A stretch of 36,733 nucleotides of DNA, taken from contig JANZZG010000061.1 in assembly GCA_026419515.1 (NCBI GenBank), positions 1 through 36,733 of the forward strand. Direction: 5' to 3'. The notes under the pieces are model-generated. The model did not search any database, was not told the origin of the DNA, and saw nothing but the letters and a program-made list of their open reading frames with translations. Positions 7,242 through 16,058 of this stretch are shown one piece after another (the stretch's first letter is position 1; each line of letters starts with the position of its first letter). The stretch is from Methylophilaceae bacterium. Its GTDB lineage: Bacteria; Pseudomonadota; Gammaproteobacteria; Burkholderiales; Methylophilaceae. The position numbers were made by a program, and so were the translations under genes.

Positions 7242-9698
7242 TCAGCCGACCTTACTCTTGCGCCATACCGCGTAGTCCAAAAATTCCTGGGGCGAGACAC
7301 GAATTGCCGCTCCAGTCGGGCAGGAGCGTACACAGGCTGGCCCATCGGCGAGGTCCTTGCACATGTCGCATTTCACGGCGATCTTCGTTGCGTTCTGGCT
7401 GGGCGCGCCTGCCCTGCCGCCCGGCTCCGGGCCGCGGCCGAACAGCAGCCATTGCCACAGGCTGGGTGGTTTGCGCCCGCTGTCCACCGAGGCCAACTGA
7501 ATCACGTCGTAGGGGCAATTGACCACGCAGTTGCCACAGCCAATGCAGGTATCGTTGATGAACACTTCGCCATCCACCGAACGCCGGATGGCGTCGGGTG
7601 GACAATCTTTCATACAGTGCGGATGTTCGCAGTGGCGACAGGAAGAGGGGACGCGAATCTGGTCGAATACTGGTCCAGTCTTGCGATCGAGCCGGGAAGT
7701 GCCATCATGGGTGGCCGCACAGGCCTTTTCGCAGTTGTCGCAACGTGTGCAGATGGTCTCGTCGATCAGCAGCACGTCGGTCGCCTCGCCAATGCCTTGC
7801 TGCACCAGGAAGGCGATTAAATTCCCCGAATCGGCACTGGTTTGGACGATCTCGTCTGATAGTTCGTGCCGTACGTTTTCCAGATACCGTGCGTTGAGCT
7901 GGCGCAATAGATCAGGGTTGCGCTCCATCATCTCAGCGACGCGTTCGGCTTCCAGGATGACGACCTCGGTGTTGACGGCGGCACGCGCGGTGCGTTGCCG
8001 GGGTGTTCCGGTAATCAGCGCCATTTCGCCGAAGTAGTTGCCTGCGGAAACATAGGAAAGTACGACTTCCCTACCGCCGATGAGGCGTGAAATGGCGACC
8101 GAGCCACTGCGCACCAAATAAAGGCCATCCGCTTTGTCGCCTTGGTGCCAGATGACTTCACCGGCGGCGTATTGACGGAATTTGGCATTGCGTACCAGAT
8201 AATCCAGTTCGGCAGCACTGAGAGACAAGCCGATATGAAGCTGCACCGTACGCTTCAGCGATACGGCGTCGATCATGCGCCGCACCGAGACCATGGATTG
8301 GGTCAGTCTCAGCATGGTCTGGCGAGGTGATTCCAGCAACAAGCAGTGGCTGCTGGCCTTGATGGTGGTCGAACGGCGTCGGCCGGAGATCAGGCCCATC
8401 TCGCCAAAAAACTCTCCGGTATAGAGGTGGAAATTGGGTGGCCCATTCTCATCCTTTACGTAAACGTCCACCACGCCTTCGATGATGCAGTAGAAACTGG
8501 TGCTGTAATCATTGCGCCGGAACACCACATCGCCCGGATTCAACGCCACGATGTCGCTTTCCAGCATAAAGTCACGCAGTTGCAAGCTCGAGAGAGTGGC
8601 GAGCAATGGCACGCGCTGGCGAATTAGTGTCAATCCTTGCTCTACGCTGTTGATATAAGGGATCTTGGCAAATTTCTGGCGCAACAGTGCCTCGTCCGCC
8701 GGCTCCACTGGACGGCCCAGAATGTGTTCGATGACCTCATAGCCTTGGTTCATCGCCTGCTTGATCAAAGGATAGCCGGCTAGGGCACCCACGATGTACA
8801 GGCCGGGGACATTGGATTCGTAGCGCGCCGTCAGTTGAGGAACGGCGGCCGGATCCTCACTGGGGAATTGGATCCCGAAGCTTTCGAGCAGATCGCGTGG
8901 CGGTCGGGCGCCCAGACGCGCTATGACCCGATGACAGGGAATGTGTTCGGTGCCCTCTGGTGTCCTGACCGACAGGAGCAGTGGATAGGCCTTGTCAGGG
9001 GTGCTTTCCACCTTTTCGACGTAAGTGCTGAGACGACACTCCATTTCACCCTGCTTGAGCGCCGTATTCAGCGCCGCGAGGTTGGCTTCCTTGCAATGGA
9101 CGAATTCACTGAAGCGGTTGATCAGGATGACATGGTTTTTGTGTCGCAAAGCCAGGGCATTCTCGACACCAGTATCTCCCCCCCCGACCACGACGATGGT
9201 CTCGTCTTCATATTCGTCGGGGTCGTCCAACTGATATTGCACCCGTGGCAAATCTTCCCCGGGCACGTTGAGCTTGCGAATGTTGCCTTGCAGCCCGATG
9301 GCGAGTACCACGTACTCGGCATGGATCGTTTCACCAGTAGCCAGACCAAGCACGAATCCTTGTGCCATCCGCTTGATCGTGCAAACCTGGGCACCCAAGC
9401 GCAAGTTGATGCCATATTTCACGATTTCTTCATCCCATTTTGCTAGGATGCTCTCACGCGATCCCATCGAGAACGACATGGGGCTGCGCAAAGGTAACGC
9501 ACGCGGTTCGGCCATGACCAGTTTGCCCTTCTGGAACTTGCGGATGGTATGGGCCGGCTGCTGCTCGGCTTCCAGCAGGATGTGGGAGATCCCGAGTTCG
9601 GCGGCATGTGCCGCAGCGGAAAGTCCGCTGGGGCCGGAACCGATGATGGCGATTTTGTAGTGTTCTGGTTTCAAGGCAGGATGGGAGAGTCTTTTCAT
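7242..9698 (-). CDS. FAD/NAD(P) oxidoreductase fused to two cNMP-binding domains and a 4x[4Fe-4S] ferredoxin
   Basis: An 818-residue three-part cytoplasmic protein. Residues 15-330: pyridine-nucleotide-disulfide-type flavoprotein with FAD motif IAIIGSGPSGLSAA (17-30) and NAD(P) motif VVVGGGDTGVENAL (169-182); no CxxC redox pair, so not a thioredoxin reductase. Residues 375-475 and 500-610: two cyclic-nucleotide-binding domains with cassettes FGEMGLISGRRRSTT and FGEMALITGTPRQRT. Residues 645-800: sixteen cysteines in DmsB/HybA-like order (650/653/656/660, 687/690/695/699, 718/721/724/728, 777/780/789/793), enough for four [4Fe-4S] clusters. First gene of the operon with cytochrome b and the FHA-decahaem protein. 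Start ATG 9698 is uncertain: ATG 9734 is also open and has no better ribosome site, while a TATAAT (9707-9702) sits just before 9698. Likely moves electrons from NAD(P)H to the membrane partners under cAMP or c-di-GMP-like control; this role is inferred. Confidence 0.85.
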   Translation of the reverse strand: MKRLSHPALKPEHYKIAIIGSGPSGLSAAAHAAELGISHILLEAEQQPAHTIRKFQKGKLVMAEPRALPLRSPMSFSMGSRESILAKWDEEIVKYGINLRLGAQVCTIKRMAQGFVLGLATGETIHAEYVVLAIGLQGNIRKLNVPGEDLPRVQYQLDDPDEYEDETIVVVGGGDTGVENALALRHKNHVILINRFSEFVHCKEANLAALNTALKQGEMECRLSTYVEKVESTPDKAYPLLLSVRTPEGTEHIPCHRVIARLGARPPRDLLESFGIQFPSEDPAAVPQLTARYESNVPGLYIVGALAGYPLIKQAMNQGYEVIEHILGRPVEPADEALLRQKFAKIPYINSVEQGLTLIRQRVPLLATLSSLQLRDFMLESDIVALNPGDVVFRRNDYSTSFYCIIEGVVDVYVKDENGPPNFHLYTGEFFGEMGLISGRRRSTTIKASSHCLLLESPRQTMLRLTQSMVSVRRMIDAVSLKRTVQLHIGLSLSAAELDYLVRNAKFRQYAAGEVIWHQGDKADGLYLVRSGSVAISRLIGGREVVLSYVSAGNYFGEMALITGTPRQRTARAAVNTEVVILEAERVAEMMERNPDLLRQLNARYLENVRHELSDEIVQTSADSGNLIAFLVQQGIGEATDVLLIDETICTRCDNCEKACAATHDGTSRLDRKTGPVFDQIRVPSSCRHCEHPHCMKDCPPDAIRRSVDGEVFINDTCIGCGNCVVNCPYDVIQLASVDSGRKPPSLWQWLLFGRGPEPGGRAGAPSQNATKIAVKCDMCKDLADGPACVRSCPTGAAIRVSPQEFLDYAVWRKSKVG

Positions 9699-9891
9699 CG
9701 AATTATAGACCGTCGATTGGCATCCTATGCCCATTTTTCGTTCGACCGAGGAAACCTCTGCATGACCTGCTGTGCGGTGGGAGGGCGGCGTTGCGCGGTG
9801 CTTGCTCCATTGCCTTACGCTTTGTCATGTCGCTCCGGGCGCGTAAGCCTGCAAGCCCTCGTTACGGTTTTTCAAGGTTTCTTTAGCGCGA

Positions 9892-9909
9892 CACGACAGA
9901 ATCGTCGTG
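9892..9909. promoter_or_regulatory. Inverted repeat in the divergent spacer before the second SHP-like gene
   Basis: CACGAC-6 nt-GTCGTG, a perfect 6-bp dyad about 40 bases upstream of the ATG at 9949. The spacer from 9699 to 9948 must hold the promoters of both the redox operon (minus) and the cytochrome (plus). I see no strong -35/-10 pair for the cytochrome. A regulator site is possible; the link is only positional. Confidence 0.25.
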
Positions 9910-9948
9910 ACGGTTACCATTCCATACCATGACTTTCGGAGAGCTTGT

Positions 9949-10398
9949 ATGCGTAAGACTGCTTGTTTCCTGATGCTGGCTCTGGGCGCCCTCAGCCTGA
10001 ACGCCCAGGCCGATGTCGAGACGGCGAAGGCATTCGCCAAGAAGTATGCGGCCATCGCCAAGAACATCAATCCCGATTTCAAGGGCTTTCTGCCGGACAT
10101 GGGGCGTAATTTCTTCAAGCGGGAATTCACGCTCAAGGGCAAGCAAGTTTCGTGCTCGTCTTGCCACACCGACAATCCGGCCAATCCGGGCAAGCACATC
10201 GTGACCGGCAAGCCGATCAAGCCGCTATCACCGGTGGTGGAGAAATCCCGCTTCAGTGACCTCGAGAAGGTGGAAAAGAACTTCACCGAGCACTGCAACA
10301 ATATCCTGGGCCGCGACTGCACCGCCCAGGAAAAGGGCAACTACATTGCCTATCTGCTGACGGTCAAGTTCGACGTACAGGGCAACGAGCAGAAGTAA
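9949..10398 (+). CDS. SHP-like monohaem cytochrome c (DUF1924), copy 2
   Basis: Periplasmic cytochrome of 149 residues, clearly paralogous to the gene at 4240: same AKNINPD, VSCSSCHT, KPIKPL and IGRDCTA/LGRDCTA blocks. Signal peptide to about residue 21 (NAQA-DV), haem motif CSSCH at 69-73, cysteines 116 and 124 near the C-terminus, and His115 where SHP of Rhodobacter has its Asn ligand. The C-terminal tail is about nine residues longer than in copy 1. Start ATG 9949 has GGAGAG upstream with normal spacing. It is transcribed away from the redox operon, so the two copies bracket that operon. Probably a soluble electron partner of the membrane haem proteins. Confidence 0.88.
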   Translation: MRKTACFLMLALGALSLNAQADVETAKAFAKKYAAIAKNINPDFKGFLPDMGRNFFKREFTLKGKQVSCSSCHTDNPANPGKHIVTGKPIKPLSPVVEKSRFSDLEKVEKNFTEHCNNILGRDCTAQEKGNYIAYLLTVKFDVQGNEQK

Positions 10399-10420
10399 GC
10401 CGGTCGCCATTCAAAAAACC

Positions 10421-10444
10421 AAACGGGCGCCGTGGCGCCCGTTT
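10421..10444. terminator. Bidirectional terminator
   Basis: Ten-bp stem AAACGGGCGC (10421-10430) with GCGCCCGTTT (10435-10444), loop of four bases, flanked by an A-run on the left (10413-10418) and CCGTTTTG on the right. It lies between the convergent cytochrome and ferredoxin genes. Confidence 0.8.
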
Positions 10445-10468
10445 CCGTTTTGTGGTCTCTGGACAGCC

Positions 10469-10792
10469 TCATTCTTCCAGCATACTGCGTTTGCCTTTCA
10501 TGCCATTGTACCGATCGGCATCCGGCAACGGGTCTTTTTTGGTGGTGATGGAGGGCCAGATCTTGGCAAAGCGGGCATTGAGTTCTATGAACTCCTTTTG
10601 ATCCTCGGGCACGTCGTCTTCAGCGAATATGGCTTCGGCCGGGCATTCGGGTACACACAGGGTGCAGTCGATGCACTCATCGGGATTGATCGCCAGGAAA
10701 TTGGGGCCTTCCACGAAACAGTCGACGGGACAGACGTCTACACAGTCGGTGTATTTGCATTTGATGCAGTTCTCGGTGACGACGTAAGTCAT
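10469..10792 (-). CDS. fdxA: 7Fe ferredoxin, FdxA type
   Basis: Soluble electron carrier of 107 residues with one [3Fe-4S] and one [4Fe-4S] cluster. The N-terminal half has [20 protein letters not shown] and then [18 protein letters not shown], the typical FdxA layout, followed by the usual acidic and aromatic C-terminal tail. ATG 10792 has GGAGAG upstream. It lies 46 bases downstream of cysN on the same strand and could be co-transcribed with the cys genes. No CysJ flavoprotein is present, so it is one candidate electron donor for the sulfite reductase; this is inference, since FdxA proteins are common elsewhere too. Confidence 0.92.
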   Translation of the reverse strand: MTYVVTENCIKCKYTDCVDVCPVDCFVEGPNFLAINPDECIDCTLCVPECPAEAIFAEDDVPEDQKEFIELNARFAKIWPSITTKKDPLPDADRYNGMKGKRSMLEE

Positions 10793-10838
10793 TTGATGCT
10801 CTCCAGATTCACAAGCCACGAATTCTACCAGTTCCCGC

Positions 10839-12125
10839 CTATCGAATCATCCCCGCGCCCACCGTCATGTTGGTGAAATCATCGATCACGATGAATCCCC
10901 CCGTGGCACGGTTTTTTTCATAAGCATCACAAGCGATGGGCTTGAGTAGCTTGAGGTTGACCAGACCGATTTCGTTCATTTTGAGCTCGGGTGGAGCGGG
11001 AATGTGCTCCAATGTATTGATGTCAACCCGGTACTCCAACGCGGTCACCATGGCTTTGACCGTGGTGGTGGTATGCTTGATCAGGTATTTCTTGCCCGGC
11101 ACCATGGGTGTCTCGTGCATCCAGCACAGCATGGCACGTAGCTCTTTTTCCACCCGCGGTGGGTTGTCCGTATGCACGATCATGTCGCCGCGCGAAATGT
11201 CGCGTTCGTCTTCCAGAGTGAGGGTGACAGACATCGGCGCGAAAGCCTCTTCCAATTCTCCATCCCAGGTGATGATGCGCTTGATGCGTGAAGTCAGGCC
11301 GGATGGCAGTACGGTAATCGCATCTCCCACCTTGACCGAGCCAGACTCGATGCGCCCCATGTAGCCGCGAAAGTCATGGAGCTCTTCGGTTTGCGGACGA
11401 GACACCAACTGCACCGGGAAACGGAAATCCTCGGCATTGATTTGAACCAGGACGGGGGCGGTTTCCAGCTTTTCCAGCAAGGTAGGACCTTCATACCATG
11501 GCATGTTGTGGCCACGCTCGACCACCATGTCGCCTTCCAGCGCGGAAATCGGAATGAAGGTAACGTCCCCGCCCGTGACGTCGAGCTTTTCATAGAATTC
11601 TAGAAAATCTCGGACGATCTTTTCATAAGTTTCTTGGGCGTAACCGACCAGGTCCATTTTGTTGATGGCCACCACGATGTGCGGAATGCCCAACAGACGG
11701 GAGATGTAGGTGTGACGACGTGACTGGGTGAGCACACCCTTGCGCGCGTCGATCAAGATGACGGCAAGATGCGCGGTGGACGCGCCGGTCACCATGTTGC
11801 GGGTGTACTGTTCATGGCCGGGCGTGTCGGCAATGATGAACTTACGCTTCGGCGTGGCGAAGTAGCGGTAGGCGACGTCGATGGTGATTCCTTGTTCGCG
11901 TTCGGCTTGCAAGCCATCGGTGAGCAAGGCGAGGTAAGCGCCCTTGGCGCCTTTTTTTGCTTCTATGCGCTTGGCGGCATCCAGCTGATCCTCGAACACG
12001 CCTTTGGTGTCCACCAACAGCCGACCGATCAGGGTGGATTTGCCGTCATCCACGCTGCCGGCGGTGGTGAAACGCAACAGCTCAGTGTCGGTTGCAGCGA
12101 AGATATTCTGGTCGATCGAGTTCAT
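10839..12125 (-). CDS. cysN: Sulfate adenylyltransferase, large GTPase subunit
   Basis: GTPase subunit of ATP sulfurylase, which with CysD makes adenylylsulfate (APS) from sulfate and ATP. 428 residues. GTP-binding motifs of the EF-Tu family are clear: P-loop [15 protein letters not shown] (22-36), [12 protein letters not shown], and NKMD. The length fits CysN without a fused CysC kinase domain. Its ATG overlaps the cysD stop by one base (TGATG), so the two are translationally coupled. Confidence 0.96.
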   Translation of the reverse strand: MNSIDQNIFAATDTELLRFTTAGSVDDGKSTLIGRLLVDTKGVFEDQLDAAKRIEAKKGAKGAYLALLTDGLQAEREQGITIDVAYRYFATPKRKFIIADTPGHEQYTRNMVTGASTAHLAVILIDARKGVLTQSRRHTYISRLLGIPHIVVAINKMDLVGYAQETYEKIVRDFLEFYEKLDVTGGDVTFIPISALEGDMVVERGHNMPWYEGPTLLEKLETAPVLVQINAEDFRFPVQLVSRPQTEELHDFRGYMGRIESGSVKVGDAITVLPSGLTSRIKRIITWDGELEEAFAPMSVTLTLEDERDISRGDMIVHTDNPPRVEKELRAMLCWMHETPMVPGKKYLIKHTTTTVKAMVTALEYRVDINTLEHIPAPPELKMNEIGLVNLKLLKPIACDAYEKNRATGGFIVIDDFTNMTVGAGMIR

Positions 12126-13024
12126 CAGAAATATCCTTCCTTCTTTTTGTCTTCCATGGTATTGCTGCCGTGGTCGATGATGCGCGTCTCGCGTTCCGAG
12201 CGGGTGGCGGTGGCGGCTTCGGCCACGATTTCATCGATGGTGGTCGCCGTGGAATAGACCGCACCAGTACAGGGCGAGCAGCCCAAGGTGCGAAAGCGGC
12301 ACATCACGACTTCGGGTTGTTCGCCTTCCTTGAGATTGCCAGCATCATCCGCTGGAATCAGCAGGGTGCCACGCCTGACCATGAGCCGCTCTTTGGCGTA
12401 GTAGAGGGGCACGATGGGGATGTTCTCCAGCTTGATGTACTGCCAGACGTCCACTTCGGTCCAATTGGACAATGGGAACACACGAATCGACTCGCCTTCG
12501 TGGATGCGGCAGTTGTAGAGATCCCACAGCTCTGGACGCTGATTTTTGGGATCCCACTGACCGAATTCGTCGCGGAAGGAGAAGATGCGCTCTTTGGCGC
12601 GGGAGCGCTCCTCATCGCGGCGGGCCCCACCCATGGCGGCATCGAATCCACCCTCCGCCAAGGCATCCAATAATGCCTTGGTCTTGAGCGCACCGCAGCA
12701 GCGGGCGACACCGAGCTTGAGAGGATGTGCGCCTTGGGCGATGGCTTCCTCGTTGCGGTGCACGATCAATCTGGCACCGATTTCCTTGGCGTACCAATCG
12801 CGAAACGCGTACATTTCCTTGAATTTGTAGCCAGTGTCCACATGCAGCAGAGGGAATGGCAACGGCCCAGGGTAGAAGGCCTTGCGTGCAACGTGCAGCA
12901 TGACACTGGAATCCTTGCCAACCGAATACAACATGACGGGATTACGGAATTCGGCCACCACTTCGCGCATGATGTGGATGGATTCCGCTTCCAAGGCCTT
13001 GAGATGAGAGAGGGTTGGTGTCAT
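12125..13024 (-). CDS. cysD: Sulfate adenylyltransferase, small subunit
   Basis: Catalytic subunit of ATP sulfurylase, 299 residues. The pyrophosphatase-type loop [17 protein letters not shown] (about 30-46) and the conserved [15 protein letters not shown] and [12 protein letters not shown] segments identify it. Start chosen at 13024, where ATGA overlaps the cysH stop by four bases; upstream in-frame ATGs lie inside cysH. Acts with CysN in the cytoplasm. Confidence 0.97.
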   Translation of the reverse strand: MTPTLSHLKALEAESIHIMREVVAEFRNPVMLYSVGKDSSVMLHVARKAFYPGPLPFPLLHVDTGYKFKEMYAFRDWYAKEIGARLIVHRNEEAIAQGAHPLKLGVARCCGALKTKALLDALAEGGFDAAMGGARRDEERSRAKERIFSFRDEFGQWDPKNQRPELWDLYNCRIHEGESIRVFPLSNWTEVDVWQYIKLENIPIVPLYYAKERLMVRRGTLLIPADDAGNLKEGEQPEVVMCRFRTLGCSPCTGAVYSTATTIDEIVAEAATATRSERETRIIDHGSNTMEDKKKEGYF

Positions 13025-13716
13025 GGTTGGATATTTTTCACGTGCAGACCACATTCCTTGGTGGTCGCGTCTTCCCACCACCAGCGGCCGGCGCGGATAT
13101 CCTCGCCCACCGCGATGGCGCGGGTGCAAGGCGCACAGCCGATGCTGGGATAATGCTGGTCGTGCAGCGCATTATAAGGCACTCCATGGCTACGGATGTA
13201 GTCCCAGACTTCCTTCTCGCTCCAGTCGGCCAAGGGATTGAACTTGCGCAAGCCGTGTTCGGCATCCCACTCTTCCAAAGGTAAATCGGCGCGGGTGATC
13301 GATTGGCTGCGACGCATCCCAGTAATCCAGGCATGATGGCCGGCCAGGGCACGTTTGAGGGGTTCGACTTTACGGATGGCGCAGCAGGCTTTGCGCAGTT
13401 CCACGCTATGGTAGAAAGCGTTGATGCCATTGGCTTCGACGAAGGCTTGGAGGGTGTCCGGCTGCGGGTAAAACACCCGGATGGTGAGCGTCTTGCCATA
13501 AGTGGCCTGCACCTTGGCCAGCAGGTCGTAGGTTTCCGGGTTGAGGCGGCCGGTGTCCAAGGAGAACACGCTGATGCCAGGGGCATGTCGGGCGATCAGG
13601 TCGGTCAGCACCATGTCTTCGGCGCCCAGACTGCTTGCCAGAGTGGCCGGGCTAAATTCATCTTGGATGCGCTCCAGCAAGACAGCGGCAGCGGCGATTT
13701 TGGCCTCGAGTGTCAT
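13021..13716 (-). CDS. cysH: APS reductase (phosphoadenylylsulfate reductase family)
   Basis: Reduces activated sulfate to sulfite with thioredoxin as donor; 231 residues. It carries the cysteine pattern of [4Fe-4S] APS reductases, CC in [13 protein letters not shown] and CxxC in SIGCAPC, together with the catalytic C-terminal ECGLH. PAPS-specific enzymes lack the CC/CxxC pairs. With no CysC (APS kinase) nearby, direct APS reduction is the likely route. ATG 13716 overlaps the preceding stop by one base. Confidence 0.94.
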   Translation of the reverse strand: MTLEAKIAAAAVLLERIQDEFSPATLASSLGAEDMVLTDLIARHAPGISVFSLDTGRLNPETYDLLAKVQATYGKTLTIRVFYPQPDTLQAFVEANGINAFYHSVELRKACCAIRKVEPLKRALAGHHAWITGMRRSQSITRADLPLEEWDAEHGLRKFNPLADWSEKEVWDYIRSHGVPYNALHDQHYPSIGCAPCTRAIAVGEDIRAGRWWWEDATTKECGLHVKNIQP

Positions 13717-14375
13717 CAGTCAACCTCGTCCTCGTGGACTGGCTGGTACTTGCGTTCGGCGAAAGGGTGCTGACAATAGCGGGTATAGCGACGCCATACG
13801 GGTAAGGGGTTGTCCACTGCGCCCTGGTAGGGCTCGGAAAAGTCGCGCAGGCTGGCCAGGGCTTCTTCCGCGGAGCGGTCTTCCCGGATGGCAAACGCAT
13901 CGAAGCCGCAGCGCTTCATGTAGAACAACTGGTCGCGCAACACGTCCCCTACTGCGCGAATCTCGTTGCGGTATCCGAAACGGGTACGTAGCAGGGTGGC
14001 GATGCTGAAGCCACGTCCGTCGGCAAAGCGCGGAAAATGTATTGCGATGACGGGGAGTGCATTGATGTCCGGCAAGCTGCCGACCAGATCTTCCACCAAT
14101 TCATGGGTTTCCAGCCAGACGCCGATTTCACTGGCGGCAACACGGGCAGCCAGTTCTTCCTTGCGGGCAAGCCATACCGAAAGCGGAATGATTACCTTGC
14201 CCGACGGAATTTCCGTGGCCTGGATTTGCTCAGGAGTGGCAGCCGGCTCACCAGTCAACTTGAATATGACTACCTTGCCAGCTTGTTTGCGTATGGTTTC
14301 CTCGGCCGGTGGTGGCAGCGGCACGAAGGTCCAGTCATCGGCGACCACCGCATGATTGCGAATCAGATTACGCAT
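13716..14375 (-). CDS. DUF934 protein of the sulfate assimilation operon
   Basis: 219-residue soluble protein of the DUF934 family, which regularly sits between cysI and cysH in beta- and gammaproteobacteria. No catalytic motif is recognised; conserved-looking blocks are GVWLETHELVEDL, LPVIAIHFPRFADGRGFS and GDVLRDQLFYMKRCGFDAF. Start ATG 14375 has a near-perfect AAGGAGG and overlaps the cysI stop by eight bases; ATGs at 14393 and 14399 are less well placed. The fixed position beside cysI makes a role in sulfite reductase function or assembly likely, but this is inferred from context. Confidence 0.85.
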   Translation of the reverse strand: MRNLIRNHAVVADDWTFVPLPPPAEETIRKQAGKVVIFKLTGEPAATPEQIQATEIPSGKVIIPLSVWLARKEELAARVAASEIGVWLETHELVEDLVGSLPDINALPVIAIHFPRFADGRGFSIATLLRTRFGYRNEIRAVGDVLRDQLFYMKRCGFDAFAIREDRSAEEALASLRDFSEPYQGAVDNPLPVWRRYTRYCQHPFAERKYQPVHEDEVD

Positions 14376-16035
14376 GGGCAGCCTCCTTGGCATAGACATT
14401 GGCCTTGAAGGGAGCGATGCCGACCCGCCGTACGGTGTCGATGAACCGTTCGCCTTCGAGACGTTCGGCCACGTAGGTTTCGATCAGCTTCTGCACCACG
14501 CCCGGCACCTCTTCCGCCGCAAAAGCGGGGCCAATCACTGTGCCGATGGCGGCGTCATTGCCTTGGGAACCTCCGAGTGTAATCTGGTACCACTCGGCGC
14601 CGTCCTTATCCACCCCCAGCACCCCGATATGGGCTACGTGGTGATGGCCGCAGGAATTCATGCAGCCGGAGATGTTGAGGTCGAGGTCTCCGATGTCGTA
14701 TAGGTAATCAAGGTCATCGAATTTCTCTTGGATGGCCCGCGCGATGGGGATGCTCTTGGCGTTGGCCAGAGAGCAGAAATCGCCCCCCGGGCAGCAGATG
14801 ATGTCGGTGAGCAGGCCGATATTGGGCGTGGCAACGCCGATACGCTTGGCTTGTTCCCATAGCGCGTACAGATCGCTGACCCGGACATCGGCCAAAATCA
14901 AGTTCTGCTCGTGCGAGACGCGCAACTCGCCGAAGCTGTAGCGGTCGGCCAAGAAAGCGATACTGTCCATCTGGTCGGCGGTGGCATCCCCCGGCGCGAC
15001 ACCGGTTGGCTTGAGCGAGAGTGTCACGGCACGATAGCCCGGCACCTTGTGGGGATGCACGCAGCGCTCGACCCAACGGGCGAAAGCACGATTTGTTTGC
15101 AATTGTTGCTCGAATTCCGGGCAATAATCGTCGAGCGTTGCGTAGTTGGTTCGCTGGAAAAAACCGGATACACGCTGGAATTCTTCCTCGGTGATCGTGT
15201 GGGGTCCATCTTTGAGATGGGACCATTCTTCTTCGACCTGGCGGGCGAACTCCTCTGCACCCAGCGCTTTGACCAGAATTTTGATACGCGCCTTGAAAGC
15301 ATTGTCGCGCCGGCCATAGCGGTTGTAGACGCGCAGGATGGCCTCGCAATAGGTCAGCATGTGGCGCCATTCCAAATGTTCGCGGATCAATGTGCCGATC
15401 ATGGGAGTGCGGCCGAGGCCGCCCCCCACCCAGACCTGTAAGGCGATTTCGCCTTTTGCGTCACGATAAAAACCCAGACCGATGTCGTGCACCCGAATCA
15501 CGGCACGGTCATTCAGGCTGCCGTTGACGGCGATCTTGAATTTTCTGGGGAGATAGGCGAATTCCGGATGAAAGCTGCTCCACTGGCGCAGGATTTCGGC
15601 CAGTGGGCGCGGATCGACCACTTCGTCCGGCGCTACGCCCGCGAATTGATCCGTGGTGATGTTGCGTACGCAGTTGCCCGAAGTCTGGATGGCGTGCATC
15701 TGTACCGTGGCGAGCTCGGCCAGGATATCCGGTACGCGTTCCAGTTGCGGCCAATTGAACTGGATGTCCTGGCGCGTGGTGAAGTGTGCATAGCCGCGGT
15801 CATAGACACGGGCAATGTGCGCCAGTTTGCGTAACTGTGCGGACGAAAGTAGCCCGTAAGGAATGGCGACACGCAGCATGGGGGCATGGCGCTGAATGTA
15901 GAGGCCATTCTGCAGGCGCAGCGGGCGGAATTCGTCGTCAGTGAGCTGGCCCGCCAAATAGCGCCGCGTCTGGTCGCGGAACTGGGCGACGCGTTCGTCG
16001 ATGAGGCGCTGGTCGATGTCGTCGTAGAGGTACAT
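14368..16035 (-). CDS. cysI: Sulfite reductase haemoprotein (sirohaem, [4Fe-4S])
   Basis: Six-electron reduction of sulfite to sulfide. 555 residues with the two ferredoxin-like half-domains of the nitrite/sulfite reductase family (TTRQDIQFNW near 90) and the cluster-sirohaem ligands CPGGDFC (C415, C421) and ISGCMNSCGHHH (C458, C462). Length agrees with betaproteobacterial CysI. No CysJ flavoprotein or CysG sirohaem synthase lies in the window, so the electron donor is open; ferredoxin is a possibility. Followed by the DUF934 gene with overlapping reading frames. Confidence 0.95.
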   Translation of the reverse strand: MYLYDDIDQRLIDERVAQFRDQTRRYLAGQLTDDEFRPLRLQNGLYIQRHAPMLRVAIPYGLLSSAQLRKLAHIARVYDRGYAHFTTRQDIQFNWPQLERVPDILAELATVQMHAIQTSGNCVRNITTDQFAGVAPDEVVDPRPLAEILRQWSSFHPEFAYLPRKFKIAVNGSLNDRAVIRVHDIGLGFYRDAKGEIALQVWVGGGLGRTPMIGTLIREHLEWRHMLTYCEAILRVYNRYGRRDNAFKARIKILVKALGAEEFARQVEEEWSHLKDGPHTITEEEFQRVSGFFQRTNYATLDDYCPEFEQQLQTNRAFARWVERCVHPHKVPGYRAVTLSLKPTGVAPGDATADQMDSIAFLADRYSFGELRVSHEQNLILADVRVSDLYALWEQAKRIGVATPNIGLLTDIICCPGGDFCSLANAKSIPIARAIQEKFDDLDYLYDIGDLDLNISGCMNSCGHHHVAHIGVLGVDKDGAEWYQITLGGSQGNDAAIGTVIGPAFAAEEVPGVVQKLIETYVAERLEGERFIDTVRRVGIAPFKANVYAKEAAHA

Positions 16036-16058
16036 AAGGCGTAAAAGCAGGTTAGGGG

